Source: CAVYXZ01 sp963772595 (GTDB taxonomy: Bacteria; Chloroflexota; Anaerolineae; Aggregatilineales; Phototrophicaceae). From it: a DNA stretch of 64,000 nt. A model generated the notes under the pieces. That model had not been told where the DNA came from, did no database searches, and saw only the letters and a list, made by a program, of their open reading frames with translations. The position numbers and the translations under genes were made by a program. Shown here piece after piece: positions 1-12,138 of this stretch; position 1 is the first letter of the stretch, and each line of letters begins with the position of its first letter. The stretch lies in the NCBI GenBank assembly GCA_963772595.1, contig CAVYXZ010000014.1:577712-641711 (forward strand), read 5' to 3'.

Positions 1-769
1 ACCAGCTTGCAGGGCGCACCGGTTTCGGTCCCTCGCCCAACTGGCTGGCATGGCAGTTGCGCGCGCGATCCCAGACCTCAAAATAATCGCGCACATCAAT
101 GAGGGTGTTGCGCGGCTCCACATTGTCCAGGATCGCCACCATGTCAATGTCATGGTTACGGCCCATCCTGCGCGGGTCCTTGCCTTGCAGCCGGATACGC
201 CAGATGCGCCAGCGCAGCCGTCTGCGCGTGCCGGAGGAATAATACAGCTTCTGCGGCTGGTAGGGTGATAGACCGGGCGTCTCGTAGCTGGGGTCCCCGG
301 CCAATGTGAAGGCGTCGGTCGTCGCACGCTGGATGGCGATATGATCGGGATGCCCATAGCCGCCGTACTTGTTGAAGGTCACCACCACCTGAGGCCGGAT
401 GCGCCGGATCACCTCGACCACTTTGCGCGCCAGTTCCTCACGCGGGGCCTGCCAGGAACAGGCCGGGTCCTTGCTGCTCTCCGACCCCATCATGCCGCTG
501 TCCTTGTAACCCAGGCGGATCACTTCCTTGAAGCCCAACACCTCGGCGGCGCAGTCCAGTTCGGCCAGCCGCAGCGCGGCGATGGAATCATAGCCGTTGA
601 GCATCTCCTGCGAGACCGTGCCCGCTTCGCCGTTGGTCGAAACGATCAGGGAAACTTCCGCACCTTCTGCCACGTAACGCGCTACCACACCCCCCTGGCC
701 GAAGCTCTCGTCGTCCGGGTGTGCAAGCGTGTATAAGAGCCGCTGCCCCGCCATCCACTGTCCTTCCAT
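1..769 (-). CDS. PIG-L/LmbE family deacetylase, 3' end outside window
   Basis: I translated this reverse-strand frame directly. It begins MEGQWMAGQRLLYTLAHPDDE and has the AHPDDE zinc-binding signature of PIG-L/MshB-type deacetylases, then a downstream GHPDH motif carrying the third metal ligand. The family removes acetyl groups from N-acetylglucosamine-type substrates (mycothiol and bacillithiol synthesis, GPI precursors, antibiotic sugars); the substrate here cannot be read. The frame stays open to base 1, so about 256 residues are present and the C-terminus is missing. Two starts compete: ATG at 769 behind AGGG, and ATG at 754 (MAGQRLL) behind AAGGA with better spacing. It is divergent from the DUF3048 gene with about 110 bases between them. 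Confidence 0.85.
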   Translation of the reverse strand, partial: MEGQWMAGQRLLYTLAHPDDESFGQGGVVARYVAEGAEVSLIVSTNGEAGTVSQEMLNGYDSIAALRLAELDCAAEVLGFKEVIRLGYKDSGMMGSESSKDPACSWQAPREELARKVVEVIRRIRPQVVVTFNKYGGYGHPDHIAIQRATTDAFTLAGDPSYETPGLSPYQPQKLYYSSGTRRRLRWRIWRIRLQGKDPRRMGRNHDIDMVAILDNVEPRNTLIDVRDYFEVWDRARNCHASQLGEGPKPVRPASW

Positions 770-880
770 CTGTACACCCTACGGTTCCCCAATTATAACC
801 CGCCTGACCCGAATGTCCCCCTGTCCAATCGCTAATGGACCGCGTATACTTGCCGGTCGTGCGTCAGAGGAAAGATTGGG

Positions 881-2245
881 GTGTCTATGCGCCGTGCTAT
901 TTTGGTACTCTCGGCAGCCTTCGTGATGCTGGCCGTAGCTCTTCCCGGCAAAGCGACCGTACCGCTCTTGCAAGTCACGCTGCCGGGCACCAATACACCG
1001 AAACCGACCGGCTTTGCCACCAATACGCCATCTGGGCCAACCGATACGCCGACCCTGAGTCCAACGCCCAGCCTGACACCGACCGATACCGCCACGCTGA
1101 CCGCAACTTATACGCCTACCAACACGCCAACGGCCAGCTTTACGCCCACCGATACGCCCTCGCCGACGCCCACGCCCATCGGGCCTTTCAGCTACCCGGA
1201 AGGCGTCAACCCGCTCACCGGGCTGCCCTATCCGAATGCCGAGGCGATGGCGCGCCGTAACCTGATCGTAAAAATTTCGAACTATCCACCCATCGTCCGC
1301 CCTCAGAGCGGCGTGAATCTGGCCGATGTGGTCTACGAGGAAGAGGCGGAGGGCGGCGTGACCCGCTTCGCAGCCATCTTTCGCAGCAATGCGCCCACGC
1401 ACGTCGGCTCGGTGCGCAGCGCGCGTCTGGTGGAACTCGAACTGATCCCGATGTATAACGCTCTGCTGGCCTACTCCGGCACCAGCGAACCGATCCAGCG
1501 CCTGATCCTGGGTTCGCCCTACGTCTACCAGACCTTCTCGCCGCTCAAAGGCGATAACTGCGAGCAGGCTGGATTCTGCCGCTTCCCACGCGAAGGCCTC
1601 AACTTCGAGCATACGCTCTTCCTGGATACGACCAAGCTCTACGATCTGGCAACCAAGCGCGGAGTCAACACGGGTTATCAGGCGCGCGGCTTCGCTTTCA
1701 ACGAAACGCCCGACCCCAGCGGACTGCCCGCTAACGATGTCTTCATCGACTGGTACGGCCAGACCGATGCGCGCTGGCAGTATGATCCCAGCACGGGCCG
1801 CTACCTGCGCTGGACGGACGGCGTGCCACATTTCGACGCCCTGACCGAAACGCAGCTCTGGGCTGATAATCTGGTTATCATCGAGGTGCCGCACGAGCGC
1901 CGTCCCGACCTCTTCCCGCCGGGTTCCAACTACGAATCGCTGGAGATCCAGCTCTGGGATCAGGGCCGGGCCATGCTGGTGCGCGATGGCGTCTGGTATC
2001 AGGGTTACTGGCGTCGGCGCAGCCGCGATCCTGGCGACGCCTTGCAGATTATCTACGGCAATAACGTGCCCATTATGATGAAACCGGGCCGCACCTGGGT
2101 CTCGATGGTGCGCGGCTTTGGCGACGTGATTATCAGCGAGGACAAGGCGGACATGGCCGCGACCGGCACGTCGATTGCGCTCAGCGTGACGCCCTCACCC
2201 ACCTGGACGCCAGGGCCAAGCCCCACGCCCGACCCGAACAGCTAG
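881..2245 (+). CDS. DUF3048 (YerB-like) secreted protein with Thr-Pro-rich linker
   Basis: The 454-residue product has an N-terminal hydrophobic signal segment (about residues 5-24, no lipobox Cys), a low-complexity Thr/Pro/Ser/Asn linker (about 30-105), then the DUF3048 N- and C-domains. Recognisable DUF3048 stretches are NPLTGLPYP, VGSVRSAR and the closing WYQGYWRR region. The family includes Bacillus YerB; its biochemical role is unknown and it acts outside the membrane. The C-terminus returns to Pro/Ser/Thr repeats. The start taken is GTG at 881 behind GAGGAAAG; ATG at 887 is the alternative. Linkers of this TPT type are common in Anaerolineae surface proteins (family knowledge). A hairpin terminator follows the stop. 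Confidence 0.85.
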   Translation: MSMRRAILVLSAAFVMLAVALPGKATVPLLQVTLPGTNTPKPTGFATNTPSGPTDTPTLSPTPSLTPTDTATLTATYTPTNTPTASFTPTDTPSPTPTPIGPFSYPEGVNPLTGLPYPNAEAMARRNLIVKISNYPPIVRPQSGVNLADVVYEEEAEGGVTRFAAIFRSNAPTHVGSVRSARLVELELIPMYNALLAYSGTSEPIQRLILGSPYVYQTFSPLKGDNCEQAGFCRFPREGLNFEHTLFLDTTKLYDLATKRGVNTGYQARGFAFNETPDPSGLPANDVFIDWYGQTDARWQYDPSTGRYLRWTDGVPHFDALTETQLWADNLVIIEVPHERRPDLFPPGSNYESLEIQLWDQGRAMLVRDGVWYQGYWRRRSRDPGDALQIIYGNNVPIMMKPGRTWVSMVRGFGDVIISEDKADMAATGTSIALSVTPSPTWTPGPSPTPDPNS

Positions 2246-2267
2246 AAGCATTTCGGCACTCAACAGA

Positions 2268-2296
2268 CAGCGTCACGAGGATGTGGCGCTGTTTCT
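2268..2296 (+). terminator. Rho-independent terminator after the DUF3048 gene
   Basis: A 9-bp stem (CAGCGTCAC with GTGGCGCTG, one G-U pair) around a 6-base loop is followed by TTTCT, 22 bases past the stop codon. Confidence 0.55.
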
Positions 2297-2431
2297 ATTC
2301 AGGCTAAACAACGGCCCGATGCCCAGCTCAAAACACCACAAGAGCGCGTTTATTGGCCCGACAATCAAGCAGTCGCAGCCAAGTTGCAGTTAGCAGTCCC
2401 TTAGATAGAAGTAACGAGCGAGCCATACGCT

Positions 2432-3613
2432 TCAACCTTCCGGCGCTGCGAAGGCTTTCGCCAGCAAAATCTGGTCTTCATCTTCAGCCCCTTGCCAGGG
2501 CGCGGCAGTGGGGTCCGCTTCGCGCCGGGAGCGAACCGCTGCTTCCGCGCTCTTGAGACCCTCCAGAACCTGCTGAATCTCGGTGAGACCCTGGCCGGTC
2601 GGATGATGATTCTCTGGGATGGCAATGCCCTCCTCAGCCAGCACATCTTCACTGATAAAGAGCGGCGCACCCACATGCAGCGCCAGCGCAATCGCATCGC
2701 TGGGCCGGGCATCGACCTGGCGGAGTTCGTCGTTGACCCGCAGATGCGCGGTCGCGTAAAACACTGTGTCTTTCAAGGCGCTGATCTCCACGCGCTCCAG
2801 CGACGCCCCGCTGGCTTCGATCAGGCGCGCTATAAAGACCTGGGTCATCGGGCGCTTCGTGATCGCCTGACCGCTGAGCTTCATAGCGATTGCCAGCGCT
2901 TCAAATTCGCCGATCCAGATGACCAGCGCACGGTGCTGGCCCTCATCCAGCAGCACAAGCTGATAATGCTTGCGGCTCTCGGTCTCAGATACCTGGGTTT
3001 CGCGCAGGACCACATCAACGAGTTTGACCGGAATCATGGCTGTCTCTCCTTTTTCCTCAAGCACGGACACGCTGAGCAGTTGATGCAGATGCTGTCTGGC
3101 CCGGTACAGACGGCCTTTGACCGTGTTGACGGAGACACCTAACGCCGCCGCCGTTTCGCGCAGATCGAAATCCTCGTAGTAGAACAGCAGCACCGTCTCC
3201 CGGTTGGCCGGCGAAAGCCGCTCGACTGCCGCCTGAATCACCCGGCGCAGTTCCAGACGTTCGGCAATGGCTTCCGGGTCCGGTTTTTCGGAGGGCAGTT
3301 CGCCGCCCGTCGCCGTCAGAAACTCCAGCGAAATGCTCTGAATACGCTGCACGCGCAGGTGCATCAGGCAGGTGTGCCGGGTGATGCCATACAGCCAGCT
3401 TCGGAACCGGCCTTCATCCCGCAGGCTGTCCAGCGACAGGTAGGCCGTGACCAGCGCATCCTGAAGCAGATCGTGATGAACCAGTTCATCCGCGATCATG
3501 CGGCGGACGACGCCGCGCAGCATCGGCGTATAGCGCTCCGCCAGCACACCGAAGGCCGCTTTGTCGCCGCGCCGTGCCGCCTGAACCAGTGATTCCTCGT
3601 CTCCTGTGTGCAT
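2432..3613 (-). CDS. ECF sigma factor fused to bifunctional nuclease (BFN/DUF151) domain
   Basis: The N-terminal half (about 1-185) is an ECF sigma-70: region 2 with DLLQDALVTAYLSL and RFRSWLYGITRH, and region 4 with LRETAAALGVSVNTVKGRLYRARQ. The C-terminal part, from Met193 (MIPVKLVDVVL) to about residue 330, is a BFN/DUF151 domain with the conserved VDARPSDAIALALHVGAPLF region. BFN proteins are small DNase/RNase-like proteins of bacteria and plants. The two parts share one uninterrupted frame of 393 residues. Inside it, an AGGAG box sits 8 bases before Met193, so a free BFN protein may also be made. No anti-sigma gene is adjacent. The tail after about 340 is charged and unassigned. Confidence 0.88.
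   Translation of the reverse strand: MHTGDEESLVQAARRGDKAAFGVLAERYTPMLRGVVRRMIADELVHHDLLQDALVTAYLSLDSLRDEGRFRSWLYGITRHTCLMHLRVQRIQSISLEFLTATGGELPSEKPDPEAIAERLELRRVIQAAVERLSPANRETVLLFYYEDFDLRETAAALGVSVNTVKGRLYRARQHLHQLLSVSVLEEKGETAMIPVKLVDVVLRETQVSETESRKHYQLVLLDEGQHRALVIWIGEFEALAIAMKLSGQAITKRPMTQVFIARLIEASGASLERVEISALKDTVFYATAHLRVNDELRQVDARPSDAIALALHVGAPLFISEDVLAEEGIAIPENHHPTGQGLTEIQQVLEGLKSAEAAVRSRREADPTAAPWQGAEDEDQILLAKAFAAPEG
3035..3050 (-). promoter_or_regulatory. Internal Shine-Dalgarno and ATG inside the sigma-BFN gene
   Basis: On the reverse strand AGGAG (3046-3050) lies 8 bases before ATG (3035-3037), exactly where the BFN domain begins. It is as good a ribosome site as those of the neighbouring genes, so two products from one gene are possible. 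Confidence 0.45.
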
Positions 3614-3683
3614 CAGCCTACACGCTGACCCTCTGCATCTACTTCATAGTTGCAGAACCATGAGAAAAAGTTATGCGTAGCGC

Positions 3684-4214
3684 TCAAATTGCGCCGATTT
3701 GCGATAACGCCTCTTGAACCGTTTGTTCAACAGTCCACGCGCTGTTGTCCAGGACAATCCAACTGTCTTTTGGCATCGGCTCAAGGTAGTCATAGACACT
3801 GGCGAGACTGGCAACATAGACTGCCGCATAGGGGCCTCCCCGGTTCATGATCCGTTGTGTCAAGGCGGCCCTGCTCGGCAACAACAAAATACGATGCACT
3901 TTCGGGTCTTCAAAGAGTGCTGCATATTGTTCAGCCCAATATGGCGGAAAACACACATCGTCGATCACGACATCCACGCCCTGGCTGGCATATAAGTTCG
4001 CCATATTGATCGCTGTAGTACGTGCCATCTGGAACTGCCGGGCCATTTCTTCGGTCGTCGCCTCAAGGTTAGGTAACACACGGCCCGTAACCATCATTTG
4101 TCGCAGGGTATCGACCCCAATATGCAAAGCCTTTGGAAAATGCTCTGCAACTCCAAGGCTGATGGTAGTTTTGCCTGAACCCGCCATACCCGTGATAAAG
4201 ATAATATTGTTCAC
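3684..4214 (-). CDS. P-loop kinase-like NTPase (AAA family)
   Basis: A small protein of about 176 residues beginning with IIFITGMAGSGKTT, a Walker A loop, followed by a DTLRQMM segment and VVIDDVCFP as Walker B-like strand. This layout matches small nucleoside/phosphotransfer kinases or zeta-toxin-like ATPases; the acceptor is unknown. The start is set at GTG 4214 because AGGAG lies 6 bases upstream; ATG at 4220 would leave no spacing. The longer open frame to 4292 has no ribosome site. It stands alone between the sigma gene and the thiolase pair. Confidence 0.7.
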   Translation of the reverse strand: MNNIIFITGMAGSGKTTISLGVAEHFPKALHIGVDTLRQMMVTGRVLPNLEATTEEMARQFQMARTTAINMANLYASQGVDVVIDDVCFPPYWAEQYAALFEDPKVHRILLLPSRAALTQRIMNRGGPYAAVYVASLASVYDYLEPMPKDSWIVLDNSAWTVEQTVQEALSQIGAI

Positions 4215-4322
4215 CGTCATCTCCTGAAAATAAAGTGGGGAGGCATACTCAAGAAGGTTCTGGAACAGCGATACTATTATACATGCAGACATTCTTGGGG
4301 AGATGAAGTCAGGCGTTGTTGA

Positions 4323-4958
4323 TCAATTCGCCCTATCGCGCTGTAGATGAGCCTCCAGCCAACCTGCGATGTAGGCGGCCTGTTTTTCGCGGATGTGCTC
4401 ATGAAAGTGAACATGATCGAGGTAAATATCCTCGCCCAACCGGCGCGTGAAGCTGTAGAGGTCGATGCTAGGCACTTTGAAGCTGCGCATCACGTCGTCG
4501 GCGATGGCGTTGTAGGTCTCGCAGTCCTCGGCGAAGCGGTAGAAGCCCAACTCCGGGCGATTATGCACCGCGTCATCGACCGGCGTGGTCCGTACCCACA
4601 CCAACTGCGGCAGCATCTCCCGCGCCACCTGCACAATCGTCGCCAGATTGGCCTCGTAGAGGTCGGGTGAGACCTGCTTCTCGCCGCTCACTGGATCGGT
4701 CTTGATGTCATGCAGCCCGCAGTTGAGCAGCAGCAGGTCGGCATCCAGGACGCTCGCCTTCTGCATCGCCCGCAGATAGGCGATCACATGCGTCGAATCA
4801 CGGCCATTGGCATCGTGCGGCGGGTCCAGATTCTGGACGGCGGTTTCCTTACCTGTTTTGCGCGCATAACGGTAGCGGCCCGCGATGTACTGCTCCAGGT
4901 AGGGGCCGTACTGGATCGAAATGCTGTCGCCCAGGACGAAGAGACGCGGCAGAGTCAT
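4323..4958 (-). CDS. SGNH/GDSL-family hydrolase
   Basis: A 211-residue protein with the SGNH blocks in order: LFVLGDSIS near residue 10 (nucleophile Ser), NCGLHDIK as block III, and DHVHFHEHIREKQ near the C-terminus carrying the Asp and His. The family hydrolyses esters of acyl or acetyl groups, often on carbohydrates. No signal peptide is visible, so it probably acts in the cytoplasm. Its ATG starts three bases after the stop of the thiolase gene, so the two are very likely co-transcribed. The substrate cannot be told from sequence. Confidence 0.82.
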   Translation of the reverse strand: MTLPRLFVLGDSISIQYGPYLEQYIAGRYRYARKTGKETAVQNLDPPHDANGRDSTHVIAYLRAMQKASVLDADLLLLNCGLHDIKTDPVSGEKQVSPDLYEANLATIVQVAREMLPQLVWVRTTPVDDAVHNRPELGFYRFAEDCETYNAIADDVMRSFKVPSIDLYSFTRRLGEDIYLDHVHFHEHIREKQAAYIAGWLEAHLQRDRAN

Positions 4959-4961
4959 GAC

Positions 4962-6116
4962 TCAGCGTGCCAGGATATGCGTCACGACGGTCGCGCCGGT
5001 CCCGCCGATGTTCTGCGTCATGCCGATGGCCGCACCGGGCACCTGATTCTCGCCCGCTTCGCCGCGCAACTGCGTCATCAGATCGACCAGTTCGTAGACA
5101 CCCGTCGCGCCGACCGGATGCCCGCGCCCTTTCAAGCCGCCCATCGTGCCAATCGGAATGCTGCCCTTGATCGTGATCGAGCCATCCTGCGCCAGGTCCA
5201 CGCCCTTGCCCGCATCGGCAAATCCTGCTGCTTCCAGGCTGAGCGCCGCCATCACGCTGAAGGCGTCATGCACTTCAAAGACGTCGATGTCCGCCGGGGC
5301 CAATCCGGCCATGTCGTAGGCTTTTTGCGCGCTCAAGCGGGCCGCGCTGAGATCCAGCAAATTAGCCCGCCCGGCCAGATCGACCGAGTCGGTGGCCGTC
5401 GCGCTGGCGAGCACGCGCACCGGCTCATGATGCGTGAAATCAGCGGCCATCTCCAGCGGGCACAGGATCATGGCTGCCGCACCGTCAGAGATCGGCGAAC
5501 TATCGAAGAGGTTGATCGGGTCGGCGATAGTCGGCGCACGCTTGTAGCTCTCCAGCGAGATTTCGCGGTGAAACATGGCGTTGGGGTTATGGACCGCGTT
5601 GGCGTGTGCATTGATGCTGAAGGGTGCAAAGTATTCATGCGGGATGCCATACTCGTACATGTAGCGCTGCATCATCAGGGCGTTGAGTGCCACAAACGAG
5701 GCTCCATGTGCGCCTTCGTAATCGGCGTCGGCAGCGGTGGCGAGGGCGGCGGTAATGTCGGCTGAAGTCTCGTCGGTCATCTTCTCCACGCCGCAGACCG
5801 CGACCACATCGACCATGCCACTGGAAACTGCTCGCACTCCAGCCTGGAACGCCGCGCCGCCGGAGGCGCAGGCTGCTTCAACCGTCGCCGCCTCGATCCC
5901 ACGCCAGCCGACATGATCGGCGATCAGCGCGCCCAGGTGGGCCTGATTGCTCAGACGTGGCGCGAGCATATTGGCGACAAAGAGCGCGTCCGGGCGCTCG
6001 ATTCCAGCATCCTGAACCGCCTGCTGCAAGGCCTGGAAAGCCAGATCGCGCAGGCTGCTTTCCCAGAGTTCGCCAATCGCCGTCTGACCGATACCAATGA
6101 CACATACATCACGCAT
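4962..6116 (-). CDS. Thiolase family protein (SCP-x/archaeal-type acetyl-CoA acetyltransferase)
   Basis: The 384-residue protein has the thiolase fold: nucleophile Cys in EAACASGGAAF, the catalytic His in FEVHDAFSVMA, and GHPVGATG. The C-terminal position usually holding the second catalytic Cys reads NIGGTGA, as in SCP2/archaeal-type thiolases, which often work with HMG-CoA synthase and a DUF35 partner; neither is next to it here. It probably condenses or cleaves acyl-CoA thioesters. The start chosen is MRDVCVIGIG (6116); a Met seven residues upstream is possible. It leads a two-gene unit with the SGNH hydrolase. Confidence 0.85.
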   Translation of the reverse strand: MRDVCVIGIGQTAIGELWESSLRDLAFQALQQAVQDAGIERPDALFVANMLAPRLSNQAHLGALIADHVGWRGIEAATVEAACASGGAAFQAGVRAVSSGMVDVVAVCGVEKMTDETSADITAALATAADADYEGAHGASFVALNALMMQRYMYEYGIPHEYFAPFSINAHANAVHNPNAMFHREISLESYKRAPTIADPINLFDSSPISDGAAAMILCPLEMAADFTHHEPVRVLASATATDSVDLAGRANLLDLSAARLSAQKAYDMAGLAPADIDVFEVHDAFSVMAALSLEAAGFADAGKGVDLAQDGSITIKGSIPIGTMGGLKGRGHPVGATGVYELVDLMTQLRGEAGENQVPGAAIGMTQNIGGTGATVVTHILAR

Positions 6117-6335
6117 ATTGAGTTTAGTCCGTTCCACTTTTCACAATCGCTATGCGGCTATGATACCATCCGCAAGCTCTCAAAACCTAGCGAATCTGGT
6201 CTCAGGACAGGCTTGAATAGTCCCGACTAGAGAATTAATTCATGTGAGCTTAAGGAATCTCGCACAAAGTGGCGCGATAATGGATTATATGAAGACAGTG
6301 ATGCCAGGTAATTCCGGTTTCCTGGAGGCAATCCC

Positions 6336-6953
6336 ATGAACGATGCGTTCACACTGAATATCGAAGCCAATAAGCTCCGTGAGGCAAAGCGCTGGCCCCA
6401 GGTTGTTACAGCCTGTTCCCGGCTGATCCGCGCCGGTCAGGCAGAACAAGACATCGACCTGGAGCTGACCGGCCATATCAATCGCGGGCTGGCCCAGCGC
6501 CATGCGGGCAATCTCCGGGAGGCGGCAGCGGAATTCAAACACATCCTGCGCGAGTCTCGCTACTATCACACCCGCGATTTTGCGATGGCGGTCTTTCATT
6601 ATGGCTGCATGGAGCTGGCAGCGGGCAAACTGGACGAGGGGCAGAAGCATCTGAACTGGTTCGCACAGCACTACGAGCGCGCCCTCCCACCGCTTCAACT
6701 GACCCGCCTGTATGCCTTCGACGCCGATCTTGAGATGCTGCTCAAGGATCTCAACCGAGCGCTGGCCCACCGGCCAGACATGCCTGCAGCGCATTATGCC
6801 CGCGGGATGATCTACGCCACCCAGCATGATTATCAGGCCGCGCTGGATGAATTCCAGCCTCTGGTCAATGTCGAACCTTTGAAGCAAGCGGTCACACGTG
6901 CGATTGAACTGACCGAAAAATCGGCCACACAGACCGAGCCGGATAATCGCTAA
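6336..6953 (+). CDS. TPR-like helical repeat protein
   Basis: A 205-residue all-helical protein with TPR-like pairs such as HINRGLAQRHAGNLREAAAE and AAHYARGMIYATQHDYQAA. It has no signal peptide or catalytic motif. It probably serves as a protein-protein adaptor. The start follows a CTGGAGG-type ribosome site (positions about 6321-6327). It is in the same direction as uvrA but 190 bases upstream, with no clear shared operon. Confidence 0.6.
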   Translation: MNDAFTLNIEANKLREAKRWPQVVTACSRLIRAGQAEQDIDLELTGHINRGLAQRHAGNLREAAAEFKHILRESRYYHTRDFAMAVFHYGCMELAAGKLDEGQKHLNWFAQHYERALPPLQLTRLYAFDADLEMLLKDLNRALAHRPDMPAAHYARGMIYATQHDYQAALDEFQPLVNVEPLKQAVTRAIELTEKSATQTEPDNR

Positions 6954-7146
6954 CTAAGCCCCCCCGACCCTGGAGCGAACATCGCGTCTGGCGATACCGT
7001 GAATCGCGCCTCCTTTGGCACATTGCCACGTTAGAGCTTCGTCATAATCGGCTGCAATGACCTTGAATTCGGCCTCAAGGCGTTCTATAATCTCATAGAA
7101 CACCTGTACCACCTCGTTCAACAACAAGTCAACACAGGCAGGGGAC

Positions 7147-10056
<2,910 letters not shown>

Positions 10057-10099
10057 TGGGCTAAGGCGAGATCGAGAGCTGTGGTCTGGTTTTACAATC

Positions 10100-10465
10100 G
10101 CCCATAACAACTGAAGAATTCGAGAACTGGCTGCAACTGCCTGAAAGTGCCGAACGCCATTTCGAACTCATCAATGGGGGGATTGCAGAAAAGACGGCAC
10201 GCCAGAAGAAGCATTCCAGCGTCTCTACCGCACCATTACCATGCACATCCACCAGAACGATCAGCCTGGTTTCACGACCGGCGAAACAGGCGGCTACGTG
10301 GCCGAAGGTGAACAGCCCTCAAAGCGCGTGCGACGATTTGGGAGGTTTATCCTGACAACGCGCTGGTCGATATTTTCACCCCGGATGGCCGCTATCGCAC
10401 CGAACGCGAGACCCTCCGCTTCGACGGGTTGCCCGGGTTGAGCATTCCACTGGATCGAATTTTCG
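10100..10465 (+). pseudogene. Decayed Uma2-family (DUF820) endonuclease gene
   Basis: Pieces of an Uma2-family PD-(D/E)XK protein are readable in different frames: TTEEFENWLQLPESAERHFE with ELINGGIAEK near the start, a GFTTGETGGYVAEGEQP middle piece, and IWEVYPDNALVDIFTPDG with GLPGLSIPLDRIF at the end. The central part with the catalytic region is missing, so the gene is about half the normal 180-200 residues and broken by frame changes. Uma2 genes are very abundant, often decaying singletons in Chloroflexota and cyanobacteria (family knowledge). The 300 bases after it hold no gene I can see. Confidence 0.6.
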
Positions 10466-10679
10466 CTCCCCGATCAAGGAGCGCGATGAATGCTGACTCG
10501 CGTTGCGATATAGGCCGCTTGTCTACAGAGAGGATATTTTGCCCGGAAAAGATAGGTCAAACGACCCGACCCTTTTCCGACTTTCGATGTAGTCTTAGGA
10601 TAGTGAGTCGGCTTGCGCAGGCTGTTTAACCGGCGATTTAGATAATTAGCACAATCAGAACGGCGTGTATTGAGATTTT

Positions 10680-10704
10680 TTGCATAATTTTACGTTTTAT
10701 GCAA
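10680..10704. promoter_or_regulatory. Inverted repeat upstream of glutamate dehydrogenase
   Basis: TTGCATAA and TTATGCAA form an exact 8-bp inverted repeat with a 9-base spacer, in an AT-rich patch about 70 bases before the gdh start. Spacing and symmetry suit a dimeric regulator site; the regulator is unknown. Confidence 0.4.
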
Positions 10705-10772
10705 GCCGAATCAGGTGTACACTCGTCTCATGAATAGACAACCATCGGATGGGCAAAGGAGTCTCTCCAAAT

Positions 10773-12059
10773 ATGATTGGCACAACCTTCAACGCCCCGC
10801 CTAACGAGCGACAGTACGAGATCCCCAACGCTTACCACACCGCCATCGCGCAGTACAACCGGGCCATCGAACACCTCAACATCGACGACGGCCTGATTGA
10901 ATTCATGCGCTACCCCCGGCGCGAGTTCACCGTCAATTTCCCGGTGCGGCGCGATAACGGCAGCACGGAAATGTTCACCGGCTACCGCGTGCATCACAGC
11001 ACGGTGATGGGACCCTCCAAAGGTGGTGTGCGCTTCAGCAGCGAGGTCACGCTGGACGAGGTACGCGCGCTGGCAATGTGGATGACCTGGAAATGCGCGC
11101 TGGTCAACATCCCCTATGGCGGCGCGAAAGGCGGCGTCATCGTCAACCCTAAAGAACTCAGTATGCGCGAACTGGAAAACCTCACCCGGCGTTATACATC
11201 TGAACTTATCCCCCTCATCAGTCCACATTCCGACATCCCGGCCCCCGATATGGGCACCAACGAACAGGTCATGGCCTGGATGATGGATACCTACAGCATG
11301 ACAGTCGGCTACTCCGTCCCGGCCATCGTCACCGGCAAGCCGATCAACATCGGCGGCAGCCAGGGCCGGACCCAGGCCACCGGGCGCGGCGTGATTATCG
11401 CCATGATTGAGGCCCTCAAGCAGCAGGGCAGCAGTCTGGATGGCAGTGTCATTGTTCAGGGCTTCGGCAACGTGGGGTCGAACGCCGCCGCCTATGCCTA
11501 CGAACGCGGCTTCAAGGTAATCGCCGTCAGCGACGTGATCGGCGGCATCTATAACCCCAACGGCCTGGATATTCCGGCGGTCATCGCCCACAGTAAGGGC
11601 AACGGCTCGGTGGTCAACTTCCCCGATGCCGACAACGTCAGCAACGATGAACTCTTGACGCTGCCCTGCGATGTGCTGATCCCCGCCGCGATGGAAGGCC
11701 AGATCACCCAGCACAATGCCCCGGACATCAAGGCGCATACCATTGTCGAGGGGGCCAACGGCCCGACCACGCCGATGGCCGACGACATCCTGCATGACAG
11801 AGGCATCACCATCGTCCCGGATATTCTGGCGAATTCTGGCGGCGTGATCGTGTCCTATTTCGAATGGGTGCAGGACTTGCAGGCCTTTTCCTGGGATCAG
11901 GAAGAAGTCTTCCGCCAGCTTCAGCGCATCCTGGTGCGCGGGTATGATGAAATGATTCACACGGCAGAACAGTATGAGGTCGATCTGCGCGTTGCGGCGC
12001 AGATTACGGCGATTTTCCGCGTCGCCGACGCAATGAAAACGCGCGGTTTCTATCCGTGA
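10773..12059 (+). CDS. gdhA: Glu/Leu/Phe/Val dehydrogenase (glutamate dehydrogenase)
   Basis: A 428-residue hexameric-type glutamate dehydrogenase, which interconverts glutamate and 2-oxoglutarate with ammonia. The substrate domain contains GYRVHHSTVMGPSKGGVRF and PYGGAKGG (about 116) with the catalytic Lys; DMGTNEQVMAWMMDTY follows. The Rossmann domain has GFGNVGSNAA (about 230). The C-terminus SGGVIVSYFEWVQD is typical. The start MIGTTF (10773) is preceded by AAAGGAG at 11 bases; an upstream ATG at 10749 would add eight residues without a good site. Coenzyme preference is not clear from what I can see. It is a single-gene unit with an inverted repeat in its promoter region. Confidence 0.93.
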   Translation: MIGTTFNAPPNERQYEIPNAYHTAIAQYNRAIEHLNIDDGLIEFMRYPRREFTVNFPVRRDNGSTEMFTGYRVHHSTVMGPSKGGVRFSSEVTLDEVRALAMWMTWKCALVNIPYGGAKGGVIVNPKELSMRELENLTRRYTSELIPLISPHSDIPAPDMGTNEQVMAWMMDTYSMTVGYSVPAIVTGKPINIGGSQGRTQATGRGVIIAMIEALKQQGSSLDGSVIVQGFGNVGSNAAAYAYERGFKVIAVSDVIGGIYNPNGLDIPAVIAHSKGNGSVVNFPDADNVSNDELLTLPCDVLIPAAMEGQITQHNAPDIKAHTIVEGANGPTTPMADDILHDRGITIVPDILANSGGVIVSYFEWVQDLQAFSWDQEEVFRQLQRILVRGYDEMIHTAEQYEVDLRVAAQITAIFRVADAMKTRGFYP

Positions 12060-12092
12060 TGGACCTTTCGCTCAGACGTCCGGTTTTCCCGG

Positions 12093-12098
12093 TATAAT
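12093..12098 (+). promoter_or_regulatory. Possible -10 element for the TPR protein gene
   Basis: A perfect TATAAT lies 40 bases before the start codon in GC-rich surroundings. No good -35 box is visible at 16-18 bases, so this is only a weak promoter call. Confidence 0.3.
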
Positions 12099-12138
12099 AG
12101 GGGCTATCGTCGGGCGTTGATCTGCCGAAAGCGGAGTA

